This document shows positions 8,406 to 16,165 of a stretch of DNA of 64,000 nucleotides, one piece after another. The first letter of the stretch is position 1, and every line of letters begins with the position of its first letter. A program made the translations under genes and the position numbers. The notes beneath the pieces were generated by a model, which had not been told where the DNA came from, searched no databases, and was given only the letters and a program-made list of their open reading frames with translations. This DNA is from Microvirga pakistanensis (GTDB taxonomy: Bacteria > Pseudomonadota > Alphaproteobacteria > Rhizobiales > Beijerinckiaceae), in the NCBI RefSeq assembly GCF_004458765.1, contig NZ_SPJX01000108.1, positions 1-64,000 on the forward strand. The letters are read 5' to 3'.

Positions 8406-8927
8406 TCACTGCGCCAGGGCAGTCAGGCCGCTGCCTGGCGCCAGCATGATGAAGGCCCAAACGAATCCAGAGGCAATGTTGGCCATCTGGAACAGCAGGA
8501 TCGGCATTGCGAAGATGCCGGCCGTCAATGGAACAACAGCCCGCATTGGACCGATGAAGCGCCCCAGGAAGACGCTCCATGCACCCCATCGGGAGAAGAA
8601 TCGCTCGCCTCGGTCGGCCAGCGTGGGATGACGAGAGAGCGGCCAAATTCCGAACACCGCGTGCTTGAATCTGTATCCGATCGCATAGGAGACCCAATCA
8701 CCGAGGATCGCCCCGAGAGCTGCTCCCAGCCAGACAGGCCAGAAATCCAGTCCCATGGCCGCGATCAGAGCTCCTATGCCGAGAAGCAGGAAGGTGGATG
8801 GAACGAGGAACGACACGATGGCGAGAGACTCGGCGAAAGCCAGGGCGCCAACGATGAAGGGAGCCCAGCCCCGGTGTGCCCGGATGACGTCGGGCAGCAG
8901 GGTCGTCAATGCATCGAGATCCATCAT
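8406..8927 (-). CDS. DedA family membrane protein
   Basis: A 173-residue inner-membrane protein of the DedA/SNARE-associated (VTT) family, implicated in polyprenyl-phosphate or phospholipid translocation. Family marks include the early acidic residue in ALAFAESLAIVSFLVPST, the GDWVSYAIGYRF segment, and the FLGRFIGPMRAVVPLTAG motif with its conserved arginines. About four to five hydrophobic segments are visible. The start codon region has two adjacent ATGs (8927 and 8924). At 173 residues it is slightly shorter than typical DedA proteins of about 200 residues, mostly at the C-terminus. It stands as a single gene. Confidence 0.9.
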   Translation of the reverse strand: MMDLDALTTLLPDVIRAHRGWAPFIVGALAFAESLAIVSFLVPSTFLLLGIGALIAAMGLDFWPVWLGAALGAILGDWVSYAIGYRFKHAVFGIWPLSRHPTLADRGERFFSRWGAWSVFLGRFIGPMRAVVPLTAGIFAMPILLFQMANIASGFVWAFIMLAPGSGLTALAQ

Positions 8928-9494
8928 AGCCTCCAGCCACGTAAAGATTCGTCCATCTGAGAAGCCTTGAGCCTTGCCGGGCGCAGTGGGATTACGATCT
9001 TGACAGGAATGTATCTTCTTCGGCCGGTCTGGACGGTTCCGTTATCCTACTGACGTATACGATGCGAAGCGGCCTTTTAATCCCATCTTCGTTTGGGACG
9101 TTGACGAACGCAGTCGAACGAAGAGATGGTGCGAGGTGGCCGGGACGCGCGCACCAGATGCAGTCGTTCTTCCATGGCTGTCCGGAGCGATTTGTCGGGG
9201 TCGCGGATCTGCGGGCCGATCATCATGCCTCCATTTGGCGACGCCCATCGGTCTCATGAGACGCTCAAAGCGGAACTTCAAAGGCGCGGGCTTCAGCCTC
9301 GACGGGTCGTCATCAGGAAGTGGGCCGACCCAGCTCCTGACCTCTAGGAGACAGCCTACCGGCGGATTTAGGAATAAGGTTTCATCCTGGCCTATCGTTA
9401 GGACTTTCTGCTGGCCAAGTCTTGTCGTCTATCCGACAGACAAGGATCCGCCGCCTGTCTACATTGCCTTTACCTAGGGTAACCCACAGGGGGT
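8928..9494. other. 567-nt region without supported gene
   Basis: Several short frames overlap here on both strands, and none has a good start site. One plus-strand frame ending at 9347 has a protein-like tail (HETLKAELQRRGLQPRR) and could be a gene remnant, but I cannot assign it. The 3' end carries the promoter and the strong AGGGGG ribosome binding site of the regulator that starts at 9495. Confidence 0.35.
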
Positions 9495-10268
9495 ATGATG
9501 ACTGCGCAGACGCTTGTGCATGGCTGCTCATCTCAGATCAACAAACGATCCAGCATTTCCTCTCCAACGATCCGAACAGCTCTGATATTTAATAGCGTTC
9601 TGGTTAGTTCAGGCCTCCAAGATCTCTTGGCGGGAACGCCGTTCGTTCTCACCGAGGCAGCTTCCGCTGCTGATCCGACCCGTTTTCCGCATTTGGCTCA
9701 TGAGCCTGCGTTGGTGATCATCGAAGCCAATCAGAGCACCCCTCGCACGCTTCAGATTGCCAAGCAGGTCAATGAGCGGTTCCCAGCGGCCAGAATCGTT
9801 GCTCTCGCGGATTGGTTCGACCTCAACTTTGTGGTGATGGGACGCAGTGCGGGCATCGCGGGCTTCTGCCTTGCCGCAAGCGCTCCTGATGTCCTGATGG
9901 CGTCTCTTGAACTGGTCATGCTCGGCGAGGGCATGGTGCCTTCGGCAGTCCTCGCCTCCTATATGCAAGGCGCCACTCAAGATCGGAACATGCCGCTTCA
10001 GGGCAGCGACGCTGAAGAGGCAAGCGAAGCAAGACTGCCTGATCTGAAGGCTTACAAGCTATCGGCACGAGAAACAGAGATCCTGGGCCTCTTGAGAGAG
10101 GGAAACCCTAACAAGATCATCGCCCACAAGCTGAATATTACCGAATCCACCACCAAGGTTCACGTCAAGGCGATTCTGCGCAAGATCGGGGCAACTAATC
10201 GCACCCAAGCGGCGATATGGGCCTCACAGCGCCAGCCTCACCGAGACGGAGCATCTGCCGATGTCTGA
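9495..10268 (+). CDS. LuxR/NarL-type regulator with degenerate receiver domain
   Basis: A 257-residue transcription regulator. Residues 25-150 look like a response-regulator receiver fold, but the acidic pocket is lost: the N-terminal segment reads ALIFNSVLVSSGL where an acidic pair is expected, and the phosphoacceptor position reads LVIIEANQ, with Glu in place of Asp. The C-terminal 65 residues are a clear GerE-type helix-turn-helix (LSARETEILGLLREG, then NKIIAHKLNITESTTKVHV). It probably works without phosphorylation or mimics a constitutively phosphorylated state. A strong purine-rich ribosome binding site precedes the start. Its stop codon overlaps the next gene by 8 nt, suggesting coupled translation. 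Target genes are not evident. Confidence 0.85.
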   Translation: MMTAQTLVHGCSSQINKRSSISSPTIRTALIFNSVLVSSGLQDLLAGTPFVLTEAASAADPTRFPHLAHEPALVIIEANQSTPRTLQIAKQVNERFPAARIVALADWFDLNFVVMGRSAGIAGFCLAASAPDVLMASLELVMLGEGMVPSAVLASYMQGATQDRNMPLQGSDAEEASEARLPDLKAYKLSARETEILGLLREGNPNKIIAHKLNITESTTKVHVKAILRKIGATNRTQAAIWASQRQPHRDGASADV

Positions 10269-10698
10269 GATGCCTTACGTGAAGATCGCAGTCGGTGATA
10301 GCGTTCGCATCCACTTTCACCCTCCCGTTCCGATGGAAAGCTTCGTCGAGGGCACCGTGAGCCGGCTCGACGAAACGGTTCTTCATGGTCCCCTGATCGT
10401 CGTGGATGTGTCCCGTCAGGTTATCCTCGACCGAACGTCTCCCATCAGGGCCGGGCACCGGGACTACATCTTGTACGAACATTGGAACGATTTTCCGGGG
10501 CAGATCGAGGTGCAGTCCACGACGGACGAACAGGCCGAAGGAGAGCTCACACGTGAGCCAATCCTCCAGGAATTGGATGAATCGGCTCAGGCTGTCGGGC
10601 GCGCGCTGGAGAATGCCCCTGAACCGCTTCATGTTCAGGTCGAGCGCCAGGACGCTGCTCGACGTGGCGGCTTGATTCACACGTTGTTCAGGCGCTGA
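10261..10698 (+). CDS. hypothetical protein coupled to LuxR regulator
   Basis: A 145-residue soluble protein with no signal peptide or membrane segment. The N-terminal half is beta-rich (VKIAVGDSVRIHFHPP, SFVEGTVSRLDET, GPLIVVDVSRQVILDR), a pattern that suggests a small beta-barrel. A charged helical region with many Glu residues follows, ending in a basic LIHTLFRR tail. I do not recognise the family. The gene overlaps the preceding regulator gene by 8 nt, so the two are probably made together; a partner or accessory role for the regulator is an inference only. Confidence 0.7.
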   Translation: MSEMPYVKIAVGDSVRIHFHPPVPMESFVEGTVSRLDETVLHGPLIVVDVSRQVILDRTSPIRAGHRDYILYEHWNDFPGQIEVQSTTDEQAEGELTREPILQELDESAQAVGRALENAPEPLHVQVERQDAARRGGLIHTLFRR

Positions 10699-10934
10699 AG
10701 GAATCCACGACTCTGTTGCGTACCGTTCCTTCCCGGTTGCTCGTGTGAACCGGGCCGCTGCAGAGGTAGCTCACATTCTATCCAAGACGATGACCGGCTT
10801 CGGACGTCGCGGGAATGTCCGCCATGTGGAGACGCGTGGTTGAGCCGTGCGATCCAGCTGCGCGCCACCTTTGCTCTTGGATCGGGCGATGACGGTCTTG
10901 TAGCACGCCGTTGGGTTCTGCCCTGTGGGCCGCA

Positions 10935-13361
10935 TCAGAGGGCCGGTTCATGACCTGTGCGCGACTGCGACGAGAGCGGCTCGGCCTTGCCCGAGGCTTC
11001 CGCAGAGCGGCGCTCGATCCGGTTCATCAGCGTGTCGGCCATATGTTGGAGGCGTCGGCGATCCGATTCCGAGAACTCGCGCGGCTGGGTGTCGATGACG
11101 CACAGGGTGCCGATGACCAGTCCCGCTGACGTCCGTAGCGGAGCCCCGGCGTAGAAGCGGATGCCCTTCTCGAGCACGAGCGGGTCGTCGGCGAAACGGG
11201 GATCCTTGCTCACATCTTCGGACACCAGCATCTCGTTGGCTGCGATCACATGCGCGTCGAGCAATTGCTCATGGCGGGTCTGGTGGGTATCCTGAGGTTC
11301 CTGTGCTGGGCCCGTCGCATCGGATGGAGGGCGATGCACCTCATCGACGAAGGAAACGAGGGCGATCGGGGTCTCAAACGCCTGCGCGACCGTCTTGCAC
11401 ACCTCATCGAACTGACGGTCCTTAGCCGAATCCAGGCTGAGATTGTGCAGTTCCGTGAGCTGCGCCTGCTCGGTGTCGGAATGAACAAGGGGGACTGGGC
11501 CGCCCGACGTCGGGTGCTCGACCCATGCGGACACCTGCTCGACACAGGCTGCAAGGGAGGCGAACACGGCATCCGCCGCCATCTGCTTCCTGAGATCGTC
11601 CGTGTGCTCCGTCCCGGGCGCAAGATTCCAACAGCAGACGACGAGCTTCACATGAGGCGCCCGGCGGCGGAGGCGCCGGCAGATGTAGCGTGCATAGACC
11701 TGCGGCTGGGGGTGAAGATAGGACAGGCACACCACTTCGATGCCTTGGAGATCGAGCTGTCCCAGGGCGCCTTGGCTTACGGCGATGGGTGGGAGGACCC
11801 GGGCGACGACGTCCTGCTCCTGGAGTACCTGCGCCATCATCTCGACAGCGGCGCGATCGAGTTCCGTACGCCCTGCCAGACAGAGGACGGATGCAGGCTG
11901 CGTGTCGTGGGCAGGGAGGGGCCGATCTTCGTCCGCCTCGCCGGATCTGGCCTTTTCCCGGACGTGGTCTTCGACCTCCCGCACGACGCAGATCGCCGTG
12001 TCGGCAACGAGACGCCTGTGGTTCGTGGCGGCGGTGCTGCGCTGGCGATCGTTTTCGGCGAGACGAAGGGCCGGGATGGCGACGTTGTCGTAGAACTCGC
12101 GCGAGGAGTGCTCGTCGACGTAGTCCTCGGCCACCTCCACCGCCTCTTCCAGGTTGCCGGCCAGCAAACGCTGATAGAGACGCTCCTCCGGCGCGAGCAC
12201 CGGATCGCTGCCCAGGAGAACGCCGAGAAATTCGAGCTGGGGCACGTAGCGACCGATCACGACGAGGCAGACCGTCAGAGGGGTCGCGAGGAACAGCCCG
12301 ACGGGGCCCCACAGGCTGGTCCAGAAGATGGCCGCCATGATGATGGCCAGGGACGACAGCCCGGTGCTCGACCCGTACAGCCAGGGCTCAATGACGTTGT
12401 TGCTGATGAGCTCGGCGGCGAGGAACAGTCCGACCACCCAGAACAGCATCGTCCAGCCCGGATCAACCGCAACCGCCAGGGCGATGGGAAAAAGAGCGGC
12501 TAGGAAAGGGCCTAGATAGGGAACGAACCGCAGCACCGCCGCCAGCAAGCCCCACAGCAGAGCATTCGGCACGCCGATGAAGTAGAGGGCGATGCCGATC
12601 GGGATGCCGTAGGTCAGGTTCACCACGAGCTGCATCAGCAGATAGCGGCTGACCCTGGAGGCCGCGTCGTTGATGGCCTGTGTGCTCTTCTGGAGATCGC
12701 CAGCCCCAGCAAGTTTGATGAACCGATCGCGCAAGTCTTCCCGCTCGAGCAGCACGAAGATCACGAAGATGATCACCAATCCTGCCGTGGCGAGCGGCGC
12801 CAGAAGCGGGCCGACGACGGTTCGGATGATCTCAAGAGGCTTGGCCTGCGGAGCCTCGAGCCTCACGGTGACCGGCTCCTGCGCGGGAGCGCTTCCGAGC
12901 CTCGACCCGGGTGTCTGCGCTGTGGCGTTGTCAGCGGGCTTTTCTTCGCCGGAAATTTCCTTGCCCAGATCCTGGATCGTCGTCGTGACCTTGTCGACGA
13001 TTCCTCCGCCCGGCGCGGAGGCCTGCAGCGAGCGGATCTTTTCGGTGATGGTGGTCTGATAGCTCGGGAGATTGCCGGCGAGCTGAACGAGCTGGCGCCC
13101 GACCACGAAGGCGATGCCCGCGATCAGTATGAAGGCAAGGGTCACGGCGACGAGAACCGCCGCAATCCGCGGCAGCCGCCGTCGCCTGAGCCAGTTGACC
13201 AGCGGCGTGAGGGCGAAGCTCAGGAGAATCGCGAGGGCGAAGGGTACGAAGATATCCCGGCCGAAATAGAGGCCTGCGATCGCCAGGACGATGCCGCCGG
13301 CGGTCAGGATCGGGGATCCTGAGGGCTGTAGGGCCGGCGGGGGTGGAGCCGGGTCGACCAT
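10935..13361 (-). CDS. AI-2E family permease fused to a cobalamin-like and a GAF domain
   Basis: An 808-residue multidomain protein. Residues 1-400 are an AI-2E-type permease with about seven to eight hydrophobic segments and the family LRFVPYLGPFLAALFP and NNVIEPWLYG motifs. This family exports or passively transports small molecules; the substrate cannot be inferred. Residues about 500-600 form an alpha/beta segment (ASVLCLAGRTELDRAAVEMM, later GIEVVCLSYLHP) that resembles a B12-binding-like Rossmann fold but lacks the DxHxxG cobalamin motif. Residues about 635-790 are a GAF domain, with FDEVCKTVAQAFETPIALVS and RFYAGAPLRTSAGLVIGTLC. The start at 13361 avoids a 63-residue upstream extension of low quality. 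The three-part fusion suggests transport coupled to intracellular sensing. Confidence 0.85.
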   Translation of the reverse strand: MVDPAPPPPALQPSGSPILTAGGIVLAIAGLYFGRDIFVPFALAILLSFALTPLVNWLRRRRLPRIAAVLVAVTLAFILIAGIAFVVGRQLVQLAGNLPSYQTTITEKIRSLQASAPGGGIVDKVTTTIQDLGKEISGEEKPADNATAQTPGSRLGSAPAQEPVTVRLEAPQAKPLEIIRTVVGPLLAPLATAGLVIIFVIFVLLEREDLRDRFIKLAGAGDLQKSTQAINDAASRVSRYLLMQLVVNLTYGIPIGIALYFIGVPNALLWGLLAAVLRFVPYLGPFLAALFPIALAVAVDPGWTMLFWVVGLFLAAELISNNVIEPWLYGSSTGLSSLAIIMAAIFWTSLWGPVGLFLATPLTVCLVVIGRYVPQLEFLGVLLGSDPVLAPEERLYQRLLAGNLEEAVEVAEDYVDEHSSREFYDNVAIPALRLAENDRQRSTAATNHRRLVADTAICVVREVEDHVREKARSGEADEDRPLPAHDTQPASVLCLAGRTELDRAAVEMMAQVLQEQDVVARVLPPIAVSQGALGQLDLQGIEVVCLSYLHPQPQVYARYICRRLRRRAPHVKLVVCCWNLAPGTEHTDDLRKQMAADAVFASLAACVEQVSAWVEHPTSGGPVPLVHSDTEQAQLTELHNLSLDSAKDRQFDEVCKTVAQAFETPIALVSFVDEVHRPPSDATGPAQEPQDTHQTRHEQLLDAHVIAANEMLVSEDVSKDPRFADDPLVLEKGIRFYAGAPLRTSAGLVIGTLCVIDTQPREFSESDRRRLQHMADTLMNRIERRSAEASGKAEPLSSQSRTGHEPAL

Positions 13362-13516
13362 CTCGCTACGCTTTCGGTTCAGGTTGGATCGAAGACAACT
13401 CGGCGTCGGTGCATTTGATCCGATCAATGGTGCGGCTGCGCTACCGTAGCCGCCCAGGTCGGCCAGTTGGCCTTGCTTCTTCTCCTCAAGCCCGCCGCCA
13501 GGTGCCCGTCTGCCGT

Positions 13517-14452
13517 TCAGCGCTTTGCGACGGTGATGGATGTGCCCCATGGATCATGCAGCGGCAGCCGGGTCGGACCGGCTTCGGTGGCTTGCTCGGG
13601 CGTCAGGCGGGAGCGCAAGGCCTCGAACATGCCCGTGTCGGCGACGATCTCGACGTCGGCCAAGCCGGTCGTCGGTCCCATGCGCACCGGAGCGCCGCGG
13701 CTGTTCCAGATGTTGGTGCCGATGTGATGGTGATATCCACCCGAGGACAGGAAGGTCGCGCCGGGATAGCGGCACACCACATCGAACCCGAGGAGACCGG
13801 CATAGAAGCGATCGGACGGCTCCAGACCCCCGACCTGAAGATGGACGTGGCCGATATACGATTCCGCGGGCAGCCCCGACCACTCGCGGGCCTGGGCTGC
13901 GGCCGCGAGGCCGTTAAGGTCGAGCGCCAGGGTGTCCATGGCCACCATGCCGTCGCGCCAGGCCCAGGTCTCGCTCGGCCGGTCCCAATAGACCTCGATG
14001 CCATTGCCCTCCGGATCGGCGAGATAGATCGCCTCGCTGACGAGGTGATCAGACGCGCCGTGCAAGGGCACGCCCAGTTCGGCGGCGTGCAACAGCCACT
14101 GCGCGAGGTCGGTGCGGGTCGGCAGCAGGAAGGCCGTGTGGAAGAGTCCCGCGGCCCGGCGGCTGGCGAGCGGAGCGGCCGGATCATGGCGCAGTTCCAG
14201 CAGCACCGTTCCGCCCACGCCCAGGCGCACGAGACCAGGGCCGCTCTCTACTGGAGCGAGACCGATGACCTCCTGGTAGAAACGGGTGACGGTGTCGAGG
14301 TCGCGCACGGTCAAGGCCACCGTGCCGATCCGCATGGGGGCGCTGGCCGACGTCACGCCAGGGGTGGTGCCGTGGGCTTGAGCGGGGCGGTTCGCAGAAC
14401 CACCCGCCAGGAAGGCTCCGGATGCGGTCATGAGCGTGCGCCTCGTGAGCAT
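13517..14452 (-). CDS. VOC family (glyoxalase/extradiol dioxygenase-like) protein
   Basis: A 311-residue protein with two vicinal-oxygen-chelate modules, at about residues 38-160 and 180-300. Metal-binding positions are plausible at the starts of the beta strands (GHVHLQVG, LFHTAF, GNGIEVYWD, HHIGTNIW). The overall pattern fits the two-domain CatE-like catechol-2,3-dioxygenase proteins seen in Bacillus and proteobacteria. The N-terminus at 14452 reads MLTRRTLMTASGAFLAGG, a twin-arginine-like signal sequence, so the protein may be exported; this is unusual for the family. It sits directly downstream of a DoxX gene and divergent from a LysR regulator, which suggests joint control in a redox or aromatic/quinone response. 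Confidence 0.85.
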   Translation of the reverse strand: MLTRRTLMTASGAFLAGGSANRPAQAHGTTPGVTSASAPMRIGTVALTVRDLDTVTRFYQEVIGLAPVESGPGLVRLGVGGTVLLELRHDPAAPLASRRAAGLFHTAFLLPTRTDLAQWLLHAAELGVPLHGASDHLVSEAIYLADPEGNGIEVYWDRPSETWAWRDGMVAMDTLALDLNGLAAAAQAREWSGLPAESYIGHVHLQVGGLEPSDRFYAGLLGFDVVCRYPGATFLSSGGYHHHIGTNIWNSRGAPVRMGPTTGLADVEIVADTGMFEALRSRLTPEQATEAGPTRLPLHDPWGTSITVAKR

Positions 14453-14465
14453 GGGTGTGTCAGGT

Positions 14466-14891
14466 TCAACGCGCGAGCGCGGGGCGGGTGGCAGCCGGGG
14501 TCGGACGCAGCGCGTAAGCACCATCGCCGAGCAGGGCGACAGCGATCAGACCGACGATCCACAGCGCCAGGAATTCCCAGCCGCCCTTCGGGTTGCTGAA
14601 GAAGAACCCGGCCGAACCATGCACCGTGACGATGGCACCGAGCAGGATCGGCACAAGAGCCAGCGCCACGATGCGGCTGTAAACACCCGCAATCAGGGCG
14701 ATGCCGCCCATCAGCTCGGCGAGGATCACCAGATAGGCGAGGGGGCCGGGCAGGCCGAGGCTGCCGAAGAACTGAGCCGTGCCGGCAGGCGTGAAGACGA
14801 AGAGCTTCAGGCCGGCATGGGCGAGGAAAAGGACGCCGAGCGCCACGCGGAGCACGGTGGCGGCATAAGGGGCGGTGCGGGTGTCGATCAT
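14466..14891 (-). CDS. DoxX family membrane protein
   Basis: A 141-residue protein with four membrane segments typical of the DoxX family: VLRVALGVLFLAHAGLKLF, LAYLVILAELMGGIALIAG, ALALVPILLGAIVTVHG and FLALWIVGLIAVALLGDG. DoxX proteins are associated with thiosulfate/quinone oxidoreductases and with oxidative-stress complexes, but most bacterial members have no defined reaction. It is the first gene of a two-gene unit with the VOC protein (13-nt gap) and is divergent from the LysR regulator gene, with about 100 nt between the two starts. Confidence 0.9.
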   Translation of the reverse strand: MIDTRTAPYAATVLRVALGVLFLAHAGLKLFVFTPAGTAQFFGSLGLPGPLAYLVILAELMGGIALIAGVYSRIVALALVPILLGAIVTVHGSAGFFFSNPKGGWEFLALWIVGLIAVALLGDGAYALRPTPAATRPALAR

Positions 14892-14993
14892 GAGAGGTCT
14901 CCGGATGGAATGATCCCTGCGATATGCCTTCTGCGGCCGGGTTTGATAATCTGGTCGACCGAGTTAACACTTCACACTCGTGGAGTGAGATCA

Positions 14994-15914
14994 ATGCTCG
15001 ACCAGATCACCGGGATGCGGGTGTTCGCCCGGGTTGCCGCACTTGGAAGTCTCTCGGGCTCTGCCCGCGCCCTGGGGATGTCGCAGACCATGGCGACCAA
15101 GCATGTCGCTGCCCTCGAGGAGAAGCTCGGAGTCAAGCTCCTGCACCGCACGACGCGCAAGATCACTCTCACCGAGGCCGGACGGCGCTATCTCGAGAGC
15201 GTTGAGCGCATCCTCACCGAACTGGCGGAGGCGGAAGCCACAGCCGCAGCGGAGCGGATCGAAGTGACCGGGATCCTGCGGGTGAACGCTCCTGTGTCCT
15301 TCGGGGTGCGCGAAATCGCTCCCCTGATGGCCGAGTTCTCCCGCCTGCATCCGGCGCTTACCGTCGATATGGGCCTGAACGACCGCATGGTGAATCTGGT
15401 CGAGGAGGGCTGGGACGTGGCGGTCCGGATCGGGCGCATCCACGATCAGACCCTGATCGCCCGCAAGCTCGCCCCGTGCCGGCTTCTGGTCGCAGGCTCG
15501 CCCGCCTATCTAGCCGAGCGGGGCAAGCCACGCACCGTAGCCGATTTGTCCTCTCACAACTGCCTCGGCTATACCTTGTCGAGTACCCTCGGGCCTCATC
15601 GGTGGTCGTTCGGCGTCGATGGATCCGTCACCGTCCCGATCAGGGGAACTTTTCAGGCCAGCAATGGTGACGCGCTGGTGGCGGCCGCCCTGGCCGGCCA
15701 GGGCTTGGTCTATGAGCCGACTTTCCTGCTCGGCAACGACATCCGTGCGCGCCGCCTCGTGGCGCTGACCTTGGACCACCCGCCGTTGGAACTGCCGGGC
15801 GTGTTCGCCGTCTATGCCAGCAACCGGCATCCCCCGGCCAAGGTGCGGGCCTTCATCGATTTCCTGGTGCAACGGCTCGGTCCCGTCCCTCCCTGGGATC
15901 GCGCGCTCGACTAG
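14994..15914 (+). CDS. LysR family transcriptional regulator
   Basis: A 306-residue LysR-type regulator. Residues 1-60 hold the winged helix-turn-helix (GSLSGSARALGMSQTMATKH then LEEKLGVKLLHRTTRKITLT). The remaining 240 residues are the periplasmic-binding-protein-like effector domain. The subgroup resembles the AaeR/DsdC-like regulators with a CLGYTLSS segment that govern neighbouring detoxification genes. It is divergent from the DoxX-VOC unit, so it most likely controls that unit and itself from the 102-nt shared intergenic region. The longer upstream frame from 14430 is antisense to DoxX and was rejected. The effector molecule cannot be inferred. Confidence 0.92.
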   Translation: MLDQITGMRVFARVAALGSLSGSARALGMSQTMATKHVAALEEKLGVKLLHRTTRKITLTEAGRRYLESVERILTELAEAEATAAAERIEVTGILRVNAPVSFGVREIAPLMAEFSRLHPALTVDMGLNDRMVNLVEEGWDVAVRIGRIHDQTLIARKLAPCRLLVAGSPAYLAERGKPRTVADLSSHNCLGYTLSSTLGPHRWSFGVDGSVTVPIRGTFQASNGDALVAAALAGQGLVYEPTFLLGNDIRARRLVALTLDHPPLELPGVFAVYASNRHPPAKVRAFIDFLVQRLGPVPPWDRALD

Positions 15915-15958
15915 AGCATCGGACCTAAAGTGGAATCCACTTTTCTGCATGATGCGCT
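15913..15958. repeat. nested palindromic intergenic repeat
   Basis: A perfect inner inverted repeat (AAAGTGGA at 15927-15934 and TCCACTTT at 15936-15943) lies inside a near-perfect outer one (AGAGCATC at 15913 and GATGCGCT at 15951). Elements starting AGAGCATCGGACC and carrying a GTGGA/TCCAC core are a known type of dispersed palindrome in Hyphomicrobiales genomes. It starts within the last nucleotides of the LysR gene and may also act as a bidirectional terminator. Confidence 0.7.
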
Positions 15959-16165
15959 AGCCGGTGCGCCCCCGCTCTGAATCGACAATGCTGTGCGCAT
16001 TGTTGTAGAATTAATAGAATTCGCGTTGGCTCGTTAATCGCCTCCAGTCGGCTGCGTAAAGCAAATCAAGATCATTCAAGCCAGAGTCAAACTGGCGAAT
16101 GCTTCCGTTCTCCCGCCCGCCGTTGCGTCTGCGTGTCTTGCACATCGCAGGAATGGGAGCCAGAC

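Noticed and set aside
9042..9477. Small frames in the region before the LuxR regulator
   Set aside because: They overlap each other on both strands and lack ribosome binding sites. One has a protein-like tail, but this is not enough to call a gene.
10732..10754. Hairpin CCCGGTT/AACCGGG as terminator
   Set aside because: The stem is 7 bp with a 9-nt loop and no T run follows, so it is not distinguishable from chance in GC-rich DNA.
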